Positions 1 to 8,796 of a DNA stretch of 36,999 nucleotides are shown one piece after another (within the stretch, counting starts at the first letter, position 1; every line of letters starts with the position of its first letter). A program made the position numbers and the translations under genes. Under the pieces are notes generated by a model that saw nothing but the letters and a program-made list of their open reading frames with translations, did no database searches and was not told where the DNA came from. The stretch is from Verrucomicrobiota bacterium (GTDB taxonomy: Bacteria; Verrucomicrobiota; Verrucomicrobiia; Verrucomicrobiales; DEV007): NCBI GenBank assembly GCA_030625775.1, contig DAOUQC010000050.1, positions 1-36,999 on the forward strand, in the 5' to 3' direction.

Positions 1-1478
1 CCAAGTGTATAAACCAGATCAGGCAACAAGGATGCCGAGCCGTTACTCGTTCCGTGAGCTTCCAGCCAGTCACTCAATTCCGTTGCCGCCATTTTCAGCG
101 ACTCTTCAGAACGGGCCGCAAGCATCAATGGCCATGGGCGATCAAGTTTTGCCGAGCTCTTCTTAACAGCAGCCTTGGCTGGCGGCTCTTCAAGAATAAT
201 GTGGGCGTTGGCTCCACCAAAACCGAAGGAGTTCACTCCAACACGGCGAGGGCCACCATTCGTATCCGGGAAATCTTCCACTTCAACCGGCACCCGGAGT
301 TTGCACTCCTCAAAATCAATGTGCTCACTTGGCTTTTCGAAATGCAGGCTCGGTGGAATTTGCCCACGACTGACCACTAGAGCCGCCTTGATCAAGCCAG
401 CAACACCAGCCGCCGTTTCCAAGTGCCCTAAATTCGACTTCACCGAACCAATCGCCAAAGGCGCATCCGATGGACGATCCTCACACAAAGCTCCGGCAAG
501 AGCGTGAGCTTCGATCGGGTCACCTACAGCGGTTCCCGTTCCGTGTGCTTCCACGTAGCCGATGCTGTTTGGCTCAATGCCGGCATCCTTACAGGCATCT
601 TTCACCAGACGTCTCTGCGCATCTTCACCGGGAAGCGAAATCCCATTGGTATGACCATCCTGGTTCGTGGAGGACCCACTGATAACCGCATGAATCGTAT
701 CACCATCTGCAATCGCCTTTGACAGCGGCTTCAGCAAAACCATGCCTGCACCTTCACCTCGAACGAAACCACTGGCTTTTGCATCAAAGGCTCGGCATTT
801 GCCTTCAGGGGACAACATTCCCGCTTGCGAGAATCCGATAAATCCATCCGGAGTGATCATCACGGTCACTCCGCCGGCAAGTGCCATTTCACAGCGCCCT
901 GCGAGCAATTGTTCACAAGCGACATGAGCCGCACTCAGAGCCGACGAACAGGCCGTGTCCATGGCGATACTTGGCCCGAGAAGATTAAAACAATAAGAGA
1001 TCCGGTTAGCGGCGATACTGTGAGCATTGCCAGTTGGCGAATGAGGACTAATCCCGGTACGGTCAGTTGCACTGCCCTGGATACTCTGATAATCCGTGTG
1101 CGAGATTCCGGCGAACACACCGATGTCCGTTCCATTCTCCAGATCAAGAATGATGCCAGCATCTTCCATGGCCTCATAGGCCGTCTCCAACAACAAGCGC
1201 TGCTGCGGATCAATGTAAGGAGCTTCACGTGGTGAAATCCCGAAAAACTGTGGGTCAAACTGATCAATCCCTTCAATGAATCCACCCCGCTTGGCGACAG
1301 ATTTTCCTGCCAGACCAGGCTCGGCATCGTAAAAACGCTCTATATTCCAACGATCCTCAGGAACCTCCACTACAGCATCCTTGCCCTCGAGCAAAAAATC
1401 CCAGTACGATTCAACGTCATTAAGCTTACCGGGAAAGCGGCAGCCCATTCCAATGATAGCAATTTTTTCCTTGTCCAT
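1..1478 (-). CDS. Type I polyketide synthase, N-terminal ketosynthase part (cut by window edge)
   Basis: The reading frame is open from the ATG at 1476-1478 to the first base, giving about 490 visible residues, so the gene continues outside the window. The N-terminus IAIIGMGCRFPG is typical of modular polyketide synthase ketosynthases. The catalytic triad of the family is visible: Cys177 in DTACSSAL, His312 in EAHGTGT and His352 in SVKSNLGHLE. The motif GVNSFGFGGANAHIILEE closes the ketosynthase, and the following Trp-Pro-rich stretch looks like the linker to an acyltransferase domain. In this family the domain condenses an acyl starter with a malonyl-type extender. The domains beyond the edge, and so the product, cannot be read. 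A start-proximal promoter candidate lies at 1539-1567. It is divergent from the secreted and lipid-modifying genes that follow. The family call is firm; the choice between polyketide and polyunsaturated fatty acid synthase is open. Confidence 0.93.
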   Translation of the reverse strand, partial: MDKEKIAIIGMGCRFPGKLNDVESYWDFLLEGKDAVVEVPEDRWNIERFYDAEPGLAGKSVAKRGGFIEGIDQFDPQFFGISPREAPYIDPQQRLLLETAYEAMEDAGIILDLENGTDIGVFAGISHTDYQSIQGSATDRTGISPHSPTGNAHSIAANRISYCFNLLGPSIAMDTACSSALSAAHVACEQLLAGRCEMALAGGVTVMITPDGFIGFSQAGMLSPEGKCRAFDAKASGFVRGEGAGMVLLKPLSKAIADGDTIHAVISGSSTNQDGHTNGISLPGEDAQRRLVKDACKDAGIEPNSIGYVEAHGTGTAVGDPIEAHALAGALCEDRPSDAPLAIGSVKSNLGHLETAAGVAGLIKAALVVSRGQIPPSLHFEKPSEHIDFEECKLRVPVEVEDFPDTNGGPRRVGVNSFGFGGANAHIILEEPPAKAAVKKSSAKLDRPWPLMLAARSEESLKMAATELSDWLEAHGTSNGSASLLPDLVYTL

Positions 1479-1538
1479 GTAAACCAAGTATCCCTCATCA
1501 TGCGTCCATAGACATTCGATGAATGGTAGATAATTTTA

Positions 1539-1567
1539 ATTTTAGAGCATAATTAAGCAGATTTGAA
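1539..1567 (-). promoter_or_regulatory. Candidate sigma70-type promoter of the polyketide synthase gene
   Basis: On the minus strand TTCAAA (1562-1567) and TAAAAT (1539-1544) are separated by 17 bp. The -10 box matches consensus at five of six bases and the -35 box at four. The predicted start lies roughly 50 nt upstream of the ATG at 1478. The rest of the 1479-1784 gap is AT-rich near 1530-1560 and holds nothing else I can name apart from the promoter candidate of the next gene. Confidence 0.4.
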
Positions 1568-1742
1568 CAGCAGAACTACACAAAACTACGCACCTCTCCC
1601 TTCCAGCTTCAGACTGTTGCGAGAGAAGTCATGGAATTCGCACAAAATATGGCCTTTTGCAAGTGCTGTTTAAGGAAAAGTAGCCCGCACTGGGGCAAGC
1701 TTCACTCCAGCCCTAATTTTTCCAAATGGCAAAGCACTTACC

Positions 1743-1771
1743 TTGACAGACCCCCCTGTTCTACTACTTTA
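1743..1771 (+). promoter_or_regulatory. Candidate promoter of the chalcone-isomerase-like gene
   Basis: A perfect TTGACA lies at 1743-1748. The -10 box is uncertain: TACTTT at 1765-1770 (16 bp spacing) is the best-placed match. The next gene starts at 1785, so the leader would be very short. The gene has no Shine-Dalgarno sequence in front of it. Confidence 0.35.
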
Positions 1772-1784
1772 AAATCTATATTTT

Positions 1785-2381
1785 ATGAAATTTATAAAAA
1801 CCCGTCCCTGGTTCCGCTTACTTGTGTGCGCTGTAATTTTAGGCGTCTTTTGCACCTCTGCCAAAGCTGGCCATGTCAAAGGCATCCTTCTCCCGGAAAT
1901 CATTGCCATCAATAAAAACAAAGTCCTTCTCAACGGAACAGCTGTCAGGGCAAAATGGGGCTTCAACGTCTATGTCGTCGCCCTCTATCTGACTGAAAAG
2001 ACCCGGGATGCTGACACCATAATGCTTAATCGTGACCCGAAACGCATCCACATCACGATGTTGCACAGTGTGAGTGAAAAACGATTCGTATCGACGATCC
2101 AAAAAAACATCGTGATTAACTTCACTGAAGAGGAACGGGTGAAGTTTGCCTCTGGACTCACTGATTTCATGGCGTGTTTTCATGGGGGAACATCACTAAA
2201 AAAATACAGTACCATTAATATTGATTATATCCCAGGCAAAGGCATGCACGTGGAAGTAGATGGAGAAGATTTTGAAATGATTCCAGGTGATGATTTTTAC
2301 CATGCGATTATGCGCCTGTGGATAGGTCAACCGCTTCAGAAATCAATCAGGGAAGGACTTGTCGGCAAAACAGACAAGTAG
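1785..2381 (+). CDS. Secreted chalcone-isomerase-like domain protein
   Basis: This 198-residue protein has an N-terminal signal peptide (basic start, hydrophobic core at residues 9-22, likely cleavage after SAKA), so it should be exported. The mature part follows the bacterial chalcone-isomerase-like pattern: a strand with LLNGTAVRAKWGFNVYVVALYL near the start, and DDFYHAIMRLWIGQPLQKSIREGL near the end, which matches the typical FY..I...WLG....K..L ending. The bacterial members of this fold are generally not demonstrated flavonoid enzymes; some plant relatives bind fatty acids. A lipid- or polyketide-binding role would suit the neighbouring polyketide synthase and lipoprotein hydrolases, but that is inference. 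The gene is followed by a stem-loop with a T-run, so it is probably transcribed alone. Confidence 0.78.
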   Translation: MKFIKTRPWFRLLVCAVILGVFCTSAKAGHVKGILLPEIIAINKNKVLLNGTAVRAKWGFNVYVVALYLTEKTRDADTIMLNRDPKRIHITMLHSVSEKRFVSTIQKNIVINFTEEERVKFASGLTDFMACFHGGTSLKKYSTINIDYIPGKGMHVEVDGEDFEMIPGDDFYHAIMRLWIGQPLQKSIREGLVGKTDK

Positions 2382-2419
2382 CCCAGGCTTGATAAGCATT
2401 TTGTGAGACAGAAAGGTGG

Positions 2420-2445
2420 GACAGAGCTCCGATTCTGTCATTTTT
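2420..2445 (+). terminator. Candidate rho-independent terminator after the chalcone-isomerase-like gene
   Basis: GACAGA (2420-2425) pairs with TCTGTC (2434-2439) around an 8-nt loop, followed by A and five T. The stem is only 6 bp (7 with a G-T pair), so it is modest. The loop and right arm are part of an 18-bp sequence that recurs near the right end of the window. Confidence 0.45.
2426..2443 (+). repeat. 18-bp repeat, copy 1 (gctccgattctgtcattt)
   Basis: This 18-nt sequence occurs exactly again at 36863-36880 in the same orientation, both times in intergenic DNA. Here it forms the loop and right arm of a terminator-like hairpin. Flanking bases differ between copies. Confidence 0.6.
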
Positions 2446-2478
2446 AACTCGGATCCTTTTTAAACCAAACCTTATCCT

Positions 2479-2507
2479 CTTACATGTTTTCTCCTTTATA
2501 ATAAAAT
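2479..2507 (+). promoter_or_regulatory. Candidate promoter directly in front of the first lipoprotein hydrolase gene
   Basis: CTTACA (2479-2484), 17 bp, then TAAAAT (2502-2507), only 4 nt before the ATG at 2512. An overlapping TATAAT sits at 2497-2502. Either would give a transcript that begins at or a few bases before the start codon, and no Shine-Dalgarno sequence is present. Confidence 0.4.
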
Positions 2508-2511
2508 ACTT

Positions 2512-4164
2512 ATGCGCCTTCTTACACAAATAACACGTCATATTTTATGCTTGCTGGCGATTTTACTTTTGCTCCCCGCCTGCAGCTATTATTCCAAAGC
2601 CAGAAAACAATCCGTCTCAGCTGTGGCAGTCACCGCCGGACAAAAGGATTTGTACAAATCGATGAAGCTGCTCAAGAAGCATCCGCTCGCAAAACTGGGA
2701 CTCTATCTGGATTCAGCTAATACCTCACGATTGCAACTGGCAAAAAATCCGTCCAATGCCTCAGCTCAATCCGATTACAACTTTGCGGTCGCCCGAATTG
2801 TTGAGATTATCCATGAGGAAGGACTACGTCCCTGGAACGCTCCACTGACCTGCGTCTCCGGCGATACAAGCAAGTGGAGCCTAAGCCTCAAGCCCGTGAA
2901 CCAGCGACAGAAAAAGAATCTTTCTTACTATGACATCTCTCCAGCTGACCGCTATGACTTCAAGGGCAAGCTGGTGGGAGAACACAAACTGAAAAAAGGT
3001 TTGGGCGCCCCGGTCATCGCCGTTGCCAAAAACGTTGACTTCAAAAAAGTCTCCCGTCCCCCCAAGAACGGAAAACTGAGATTTTATGGCTTGACCGCAG
3101 TGATTCGTTTTCAGGGACAAAAGTGCGTAATTCAGTTGATCGATCCACTATCCACAGAAAATACCTCACTCGACAATCACAGCTACCCGCTGGCTGCTGA
3201 TTTCCAGGCTCCTCTGGCTCTGGCCCTGGCAGAACTCAATTTGAAAAAAGTGGAGCTCGCAGGAATGTTCTCACCCTCCAAAAACAAGGTTACCGCACGT
3301 TTGGCACGCCTCCAACCCTACAGTGCCGAAAAAACCCCGGTTCTTTTCATTCATGGCCTGGGCAATTCCCCCGCCACCTGGGCTCCCATGGTTGATTACC
3401 TGAGAAATGATGCTGCTATCCGAAAACGTTACCAGTTCTGGTTCTTCAGTTACCCCACAGGCCTGCCTTACCCGATGAATGCCGCCGCCTTGAGAACGCA
3501 ACTGGGTGAGATGAAAAAACGTTATCCGAAGCACAAGGATATAATCATCGTCGCCCACAGCCTGGGAGGGAACATCACCCGCCTGTTGGTCACAGACACA
3601 GGAATGACGGTGTGGGACAAATATTATGCCAAGGATCCTGGAGATATACCCTTCAGCGACAAAACACGGAAACTGATGAGCGAAGCGCTTATTTTCAAAG
3701 CCCAACCCAATATTGGCCGGGTCATCTTTGCTTCGGCCTCCCTCCGCGGCAGTAACGATGCGACTAGTTTTACAGGGCGCCTGGGAGTCAAGCTCATTGG
3801 CAACCCCTTCTCGAAAGATCAAAACACCGAAGAAGCATTGGCCTACGTGCGGCCGGAAATAAAGCAGCTGGGCAGAAAACACCTGCCCAACAGCGTCGAA
3901 ATCCTCAATCCTGACAGCATGTTTCTCAATTTGATCAACTCCCTGCCCATCAAAGCCGGAATCCCCTACCACACCCTCATTGGAGACCGCGGCAAAGGAG
4001 GAAACCTTGATCACACCAAACCGGTAAGCAGCGACGGCATCGTGCCCTACTGGAGCAGCCACCTGGATGGCGCTGTGAGTGAAAAAATCATCCCCAGTGA
4101 ACACTGGAGTATTCTCCATCCAATGGGTATGGCTGAAGTGAAGCGTATCCTGCTGAAATACTAA
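2512..4164 (+). CDS. Alpha/beta-hydrolase lipoprotein, paralog 1
   Basis: This 550-residue protein opens with a lipoprotein signal: hydrophobic residues 11-22 and the lipobox LPAC with Cys24, followed by Ser, which favours the outer membrane. The first ~265 residues are an unrecognised N-terminal region. The hydrolase domain starts at PVLFIHGLGNSPATW (oxyanion-loop HG at 281-282). The nucleophile elbow is AHSLGG with Ser350, the likely acid is Asp508 in SDGIVPYW, and the likely catalytic His is His531 in SEHW. The family hydrolyses esters or amides; the SYPTGLPYP stretch and lipase-like elbow suggest lipid esters. It is followed after 163 bp by a paralog with the same layout, so the pair arose by tandem duplication. 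The substrate is unknown; position beside a polyketide synthase suggests a lipid or polyketide ester at the envelope. Confidence 0.85.
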   Translation: MRLLTQITRHILCLLAILLLLPACSYYSKARKQSVSAVAVTAGQKDLYKSMKLLKKHPLAKLGLYLDSANTSRLQLAKNPSNASAQSDYNFAVARIVEIIHEEGLRPWNAPLTCVSGDTSKWSLSLKPVNQRQKKNLSYYDISPADRYDFKGKLVGEHKLKKGLGAPVIAVAKNVDFKKVSRPPKNGKLRFYGLTAVIRFQGQKCVIQLIDPLSTENTSLDNHSYPLAADFQAPLALALAELNLKKVELAGMFSPSKNKVTARLARLQPYSAEKTPVLFIHGLGNSPATWAPMVDYLRNDAAIRKRYQFWFFSYPTGLPYPMNAAALRTQLGEMKKRYPKHKDIIIVAHSLGGNITRLLVTDTGMTVWDKYYAKDPGDIPFSDKTRKLMSEALIFKAQPNIGRVIFASASLRGSNDATSFTGRLGVKLIGNPFSKDQNTEEALAYVRPEIKQLGRKHLPNSVEILNPDSMFLNLINSLPIKAGIPYHTLIGDRGKGGNLDHTKPVSSDGIVPYWSSHLDGAVSEKIIPSEHWSILHPMGMAEVKRILLKY

Positions 4165-4287
4165 CAAAACTATCAGATTGAAGAATCCATCCCAGAAGCA
4201 TAGTTGATATTTTCGTGGGGCACCCAACTCTGGAAGGTTGATAAACGTCCATCGCTTTCATTCACACCCTAAGGCATCACACCAATC

Positions 4288-4316
4288 TTGACTAGCGGGC
4301 TCTTGTCCCTTAAAAA
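4288..4316 (+). promoter_or_regulatory. Candidate promoter of the second lipoprotein hydrolase gene
   Basis: TTGACT (4288-4293), 17 bp, then TAAAAA (4311-4316). The ATG is at 4328, so the leader would be about 5 nt. This suggests the second copy can be transcribed independently of the first. Confidence 0.4.
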
Positions 4317-4327
4317 TGGTGTAAGTT

Positions 4328-5968
4328 ATGCGAACAACACGCCATTTTCTAGGCTTGATGAGCGTCTTGATCTTGCTGGTCGGATGCAGCCAATACGCCA
4401 AGGTTTCGAAGCGCCCAATTTGGGCGATTACAGATAGCCCGCAGCAAAAAGATCTCTACCGATCGACGCGATCATTCTCCAAACAACCCCTGGCACGATT
4501 GGGCCGCTACCTCGACTCAGCAAATGAAGCGCGCTTGAAACTGGCTAAAGACTCAGACGACACCATGGCCCAGTCTGATTATGATTTTGCTGTCGCCCGG
4601 ATCGTGGAAATCATCGAAGACGACAGTTTGAAGCCCTGGGAAAAACCCCTGTCCTGCCCTTCTAAGGACAAGGGCAATTGGAGCTTCACTCTCACCCCTC
4701 CGGATCCACGTCCGGAATACCATCCGTCCAAGTTCCATATGCTGCCGTCGGACCGCTATCGGTTTAAAGGCACACGCGTGGGAGAACGTGTACTACCTGA
4801 GGGAATGGGAGCCCCCGTGATTGTGATTGGCAAAGACTTTGATTACACCAAGATTGACCAATTCGCCCAGGGAAAGCGCGTCTACTATGGCATGACCGCA
4901 ATGCTCCGTTTCAAGGGGCATAAATGTGCGATTGAATTTGTCGATCCGCTGAACAAGGAAACCCTGTCACTCGATGGCCACGACTACCCGCTGGCCACCG
5001 ATTTCCAAGCACCTTTGGCTTTGTCGATGGCGGAATCAAATCCTAAGAAAACACAACGAGGCATGATGTTTTCACCAAAAAAATACGTAAACTCCGCCCG
5101 TTTATCCAGGCTCCAGCCTTACGATCCGAGAAAGGTTCCCGTGATCTTCATTCATGGCCTTGGCGATTCACAGGCCACTTGGATGCCGATGATTAATCAC
5201 CTGAGAAATAACAAAGGCATTCGGCAAAAATACCAGTTTTGGATCTTCAGCTATCCCACCGGCTTACCCTACCCCTTACCCGCATCCCAACTGCGTATGC
5301 AAATGGACCAGATGAATAAAAATTACCCCAATCACAAAGACTTCGTCATCATCGGCCACAGTCTGGGAGGTAATATTACCCGACTGTTGATCAGTAACAG
5401 CGGTATGAAAATTTGGAACACCTACTTCCCCAAACCACCTGAGGAAATCCCCTTCCACGACGAATCGCGCTACATCCTGAGCAAGATGCTCATCTTCAAG
5501 GCGCGGCCCGACGTCTCCCGGGTCATCTTTGCCAACGCATCCCTCCGTGGCAGCGAAACAGCCATCAGTTTTTGGGGGCGACTCGGGGCCAAGCTGATCG
5601 GAAATCCCATCACCATGGACCGGGTCAATAGAGAAGCGCTCGAATATGCTCGCCCGGAGTTTCGCACAGGTAGGAACCGCCTGCCCAACAGCGTTGAAAT
5701 TCTCGATCCCGGCACCACTTTTCTAAGCCTGGCCAATAGCCTGCCAATTGATCCCGGCATCCCCTACCATTCGATCATCGGCGACCAGGGCAAGGGCGGA
5801 AATCTGGACAAAACCAAACCAGTGAGTAGCGACGGCATTGTGCCCTATTGGAGCAGTCACCTGGACGGCGCCCAAAGCGAAACAATCATACCGAGCGAAC
5901 ATTGGGGCATTCAACACACCGCAGGGATGGCCGCAGTCCAGCACCTCCTGCTCAAACACGCCGATTAA
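4328..5968 (+). CDS. Alpha/beta-hydrolase lipoprotein, paralog 2
   Basis: This 546-residue protein is similar along its whole length to the gene before it, including the N-terminal region and both ends. It has its own lipobox, LVGC with Cys20 followed by Ser. The hydrolase core keeps the oxyanion HG (276-277), the elbow GHSLGG with Ser345, Asp502 in SDGIVPYW and His525 in SEHW, so both copies look catalytically intact. The elbow differs slightly (GHSLGG here, AHSLGG in paralog 1), and surface segments such as residues 380-400 have diverged, so the substrates may differ. A methyltransferase-like gene follows 47 bp downstream and may be co-transcribed. The hydrolase class is clear by motif; the chemical role is inferred only from context. 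Confidence 0.85.
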   Translation: MRTTRHFLGLMSVLILLVGCSQYAKVSKRPIWAITDSPQQKDLYRSTRSFSKQPLARLGRYLDSANEARLKLAKDSDDTMAQSDYDFAVARIVEIIEDDSLKPWEKPLSCPSKDKGNWSFTLTPPDPRPEYHPSKFHMLPSDRYRFKGTRVGERVLPEGMGAPVIVIGKDFDYTKIDQFAQGKRVYYGMTAMLRFKGHKCAIEFVDPLNKETLSLDGHDYPLATDFQAPLALSMAESNPKKTQRGMMFSPKKYVNSARLSRLQPYDPRKVPVIFIHGLGDSQATWMPMINHLRNNKGIRQKYQFWIFSYPTGLPYPLPASQLRMQMDQMNKNYPNHKDFVIIGHSLGGNITRLLISNSGMKIWNTYFPKPPEEIPFHDESRYILSKMLIFKARPDVSRVIFANASLRGSETAISFWGRLGAKLIGNPITMDRVNREALEYARPEFRTGRNRLPNSVEILDPGTTFLSLANSLPIDPGIPYHSIIGDQGKGGNLDKTKPVSSDGIVPYWSSHLDGAQSETIIPSEHWGIQHTAGMAAVQHLLLKHAD

Positions 5969-6015
5969 TAGGCAATGCCTGATTCGGGCAACGCTCTAGG
6001 TAGCAAACCACCTTT

Positions 6016-7230
6016 ATGCCAACACCACCTACAGAATCCGCCCCCAAAGAGACATCCTCCGAGCAGGCCAGCCGCAGGGAAACGAGTGCGGCTTCATTGA
6101 AACAAATCGGAGACCCATCCCTGTTGCTCAAACAGCCCGTCACTCCGATGGAGGCGGTGAACCTCTTATATTCACAAGGCAACAGCGAAATCGCTGAAGC
6201 CATTATAGCCAGCCTGCGCCGCGCAATTTTTAATAGCACCCCACCCAAACCCGCCCCCTTTTTCAAGCGCTTGCTCGCGGTGGTCTCATTTCATCTACTG
6301 AAACGAACCACCAGCACCGAAACCAAAACCGGCCATGATGGCCAGGAGTTCATCAGCTATCAGAATTCCATTCTCGAGCGATCCGACCACCCCTACGCTC
6401 AGGCCCTGTTGGAGACTTCAGGTGCCGACAGCGCCTCTTTTGTGGAAGGCGGAGACCCGATGAATGCCCCCTACATGATGATCTCTCCTGAGATCAGCCG
6501 CACTTCCTGCATCTGGGACCGGCTTCTGCTCAACTCCGTTCAGGGCAAGGATGTGCAACTTCGTTTTATCTGTGAAGCGCGGGCCACTTTACAAGCTGCA
6601 AAACAACGCTTGGATAAAGGGCAAGCCGTTCGTCTGAAAGCTGCTGCTGCCGGCACTGGATTGAGCATGATCCTGGTCTTTGATCGCCTGATTCGCGAAG
6701 GGTATGACACCTCCTTGATCACCATGACCATCACTGATCGCTGCCCAACCAACATCACCAAGATCAAACGCCTGCTGGAAAAGCTAACCAGCACCCGGGA
6801 ACACCTCGCCCCGGATAAAAAATCCTCCGGTATCTCTGCCCAGACTGAAGATTTAGTGGAGTCTGACTCCGAGCCGGATGAACCCTACCAAGTTGTAACG
6901 TTGATTGGAATTCTCGAATATTTTCACGGGTTCACCACCACCACCACCGAGGAACATCTCGGCCACCCCAGTTTGAACTTAGAGCCCTGCGCAAAAAAAT
7001 TAGCTCATTCAATAGGTGCAATGACAGCCGAATCAGGCACCTTGATCGCCAACACCTACCGGGTAGAAACAGGAGCACGCATTCTGGAAATTTTTGGCAA
7101 AAAATTCCGCTACCGCAATAGCGAAGACCTGCACGCCCTTGTTGAAATAGCAGGATTTGTTCCCACCAGCACTGCCGGATCAGGACATATCTACGATGTG
7201 GAAGTCTACGAGAAAAAAACCGGACACTAA
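6016..7230 (+). CDS. Putative class I SAM-dependent methyltransferase
   Basis: This 404-residue protein has no signal peptide and a polar, Ser/Thr/Glu-rich first ~35 residues. Around residues 206-215 the stretch LKAAAAGTGLSMIL resembles the glycine-rich S-adenosylmethionine loop (motif I). ITMTITDR some 25 residues later fits the acidic end of strand 2, and a later VTLIGILEYF fits motif IV. These are the features of class I methyltransferases, though the match is not strong enough to name a subfamily. A poorly conserved insert of about 30 residues (275-305) separates the halves. It lies 47 bp after the second lipoprotein hydrolase and converges on the adenylating enzyme gene. A tailoring role on the polyketide or lipid product would fit, but this is inference from position. 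Confidence 0.6.
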   Translation: MPTPPTESAPKETSSEQASRRETSAASLKQIGDPSLLLKQPVTPMEAVNLLYSQGNSEIAEAIIASLRRAIFNSTPPKPAPFFKRLLAVVSFHLLKRTTSTETKTGHDGQEFISYQNSILERSDHPYAQALLETSGADSASFVEGGDPMNAPYMMISPEISRTSCIWDRLLLNSVQGKDVQLRFICEARATLQAAKQRLDKGQAVRLKAAAAGTGLSMILVFDRLIREGYDTSLITMTITDRCPTNITKIKRLLEKLTSTREHLAPDKKSSGISAQTEDLVESDSEPDEPYQVVTLIGILEYFHGFTTTTTEEHLGHPSLNLEPCAKKLAHSIGAMTAESGTLIANTYRVETGARILEIFGKKFRYRNSEDLHALVEIAGFVPTSTAGSGHIYDVEVYEKKTGH

Positions 7231-7266
7231 GCAAGAGCAGGAAAAGAAAAAAGGGGGGGAAGCACC

Positions 7267-8619
7267 TCACAGCTTCACAAAAGGAACAACCAGCCGAAAC
7301 TTGCCCGTTTTCGCATCGTTCCGTATCTCATCTACTAGTTCGACATCAAAGCGAACACTCTGCTCTAACAACTTCCCCGATAGAATTTCATTCATTTTTT
7401 CACGAATTGCTGCCACAACGCTGCTCTTTTCCCCACGGACAATAGCTTTCATAAGCAGGGTATCCGGCGATGACTGAATAAATTGAAAGCGCTCAAGACC
7501 CGGAACAAAAAACTCCGCCAGCACGATGGGATGAATGAAGTCTTCTCCCCCTCCATTTTTGGAAAACCAGAGGAACTCCTCTTGCCGTCCGGCCATACTT
7601 TCAATCACCGGAAAAGACCATCCACAGGGACAAGCCTTGTCACTCATTACGATCTCATCGCTCATCTGGTAGCGAATCAACGGTTGCGTATAATTGTAAA
7701 GATTGGTGACCACTACCTGGCCCGCTTTTGCGGATTTTAAGTCGTCACCAAGCAACTGGACACTGGACCAGTCATTGAACAAATGAAGCCGATGATGACT
7801 CTTACACTCTCCTGCAAGCGTCATGGTTTCCGAACTTCCATACATATTAACCGGATTGATGGCAAAGGCCCTTTCGATCCGTTGCCTAAAGGCTGATGTT
7901 AGAGGGTCACCGGTGCAAAAAGCCTCCCTGGGATTGATACCGATGCGACCTTCAAGCTGTTCCTCCGCAAGAAGATTCAAACCCGAAGCATAACCCGTTA
8001 TGACATCCGGTTGAAAGCGATTGATTTGCTCACGAATCTCCTCAATTGAACTGCTGATGGACAAGGGCAGCAGCTTAAACAATGACCGTGGTAGATTATA
8101 AAATGAAGCAACCGATGCAAAATGCCCACCGGTTGCTGCAATAAAGGCAATCCGCTTTTTCCGGTGCAGCATTAATTCAGCTCCCGTAACCCTTAGACTC
8201 AGAGCCTTACCAAGAGTCCAGTCACTTGGCCCGTAGACAAACAATCCTATGGTTCCGCTTGAACCGGAAGTATGCACCACTGAATATTTGTTTTTGTACT
8301 TGGAGCCAGGGTCAGGAGATTCCTTGATAAAGCGCTCCAAGTCAGCTTGTTTCAGAAGCGGGTCCGTCACCAAATCATCATAATTTTCCATCATGATGTT
8401 TTTATCGATGATAGGTAAATCCCCCGGCAGAATACCATCGATATCAGCCTCGGTGATGCCGTGATCACTGTAATAACTTTTATAGAACCGGGACTTTTGA
8501 AAAGCATGTTTCAGCAACTTTCGAAACCGGTGCGCTTGCAAGCCCAGAACCTGCCGGGTATCGAGGGATTCAGCTTTTTTAACGGCTTGAATTGCCTGCC
8601 ATATACTCAAAATCGACAT
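7267..8619 (-). CDS. PaaK/CoF-synthetase-like adenylate-forming enzyme
   Basis: The family activates a carboxylic acid as acyl-AMP, usually followed by transfer to CoA. Starting from the ATG at 8617-8619 it has 450 residues, close to the usual length of phenylacetate-CoA-ligase relatives. The phosphate-binding loop is SVVHTSGSSGT (residues ~113-123), the second adenylation motif is MYGSSE (~259-264), and TQPLIRYQMSDEI further on matches the family's RY..GD-like segment. A TTG 11 codons upstream is possible, but the ATG has a promoter candidate right behind it. No carrier-protein domain is attached. It converges on the methyltransferase gene with only 36 bp between stops. It could load a starter acid for the nearby polyketide synthase; the true substrate cannot be read from the sequence. 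Confidence 0.82.
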   Translation of the reverse strand: MSILSIWQAIQAVKKAESLDTRQVLGLQAHRFRKLLKHAFQKSRFYKSYYSDHGITEADIDGILPGDLPIIDKNIMMENYDDLVTDPLLKQADLERFIKESPDPGSKYKNKYSVVHTSGSSGTIGLFVYGPSDWTLGKALSLRVTGAELMLHRKKRIAFIAATGGHFASVASFYNLPRSLFKLLPLSISSSIEEIREQINRFQPDVITGYASGLNLLAEEQLEGRIGINPREAFCTGDPLTSAFRQRIERAFAINPVNMYGSSETMTLAGECKSHHRLHLFNDWSSVQLLGDDLKSAKAGQVVVTNLYNYTQPLIRYQMSDEIVMSDKACPCGWSFPVIESMAGRQEEFLWFSKNGGGEDFIHPIVLAEFFVPGLERFQFIQSSPDTLLMKAIVRGEKSSVVAAIREKMNEILSGKLLEQSVRFDVELVDEIRNDAKTGKFRLVVPFVKL

Positions 8620-8623
8620 GTAA

Positions 8624-8652
8624 TTAATATTTTCCCTACAGGTCAGTAACAA
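8624..8652 (-). promoter_or_regulatory. Candidate promoter abutting the adenylating enzyme gene
   Basis: On the minus strand TTGTTA (8647-8652), 17 bp, then TATTAA (8624-8629), with only 4 nt to the ATG. If used, the mRNA would be leaderless. Confidence 0.3.
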
Positions 8653-8796
8653 AACTGAATCATGCCGGAAGCAGCTCTCTCTGTTTTCACCACATCAGAG
8701 ATACTTCGTTCGAACGGCTTCATATAATTAGCTGATGCAGCTGGGAGAATTACCTTGAGGCCCTAGTAAAACCATATTCTTATTCGCACTATACTC

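Noticed and set aside
1631-1915. Plus-strand frame overlapping the start of the chalcone-isomerase-like gene
   Set aside because: It is in a different frame from the signal-peptide-bearing gene and shows no motif; the perfect -35 box and signal peptide support the start at 1785.
3271-4227. Long minus-strand open frame (318 codons) opposite the first lipoprotein hydrolase
   Set aside because: It is antisense to a gene with a lipobox and full catalytic motifs, and its translation shows no domain or signal.
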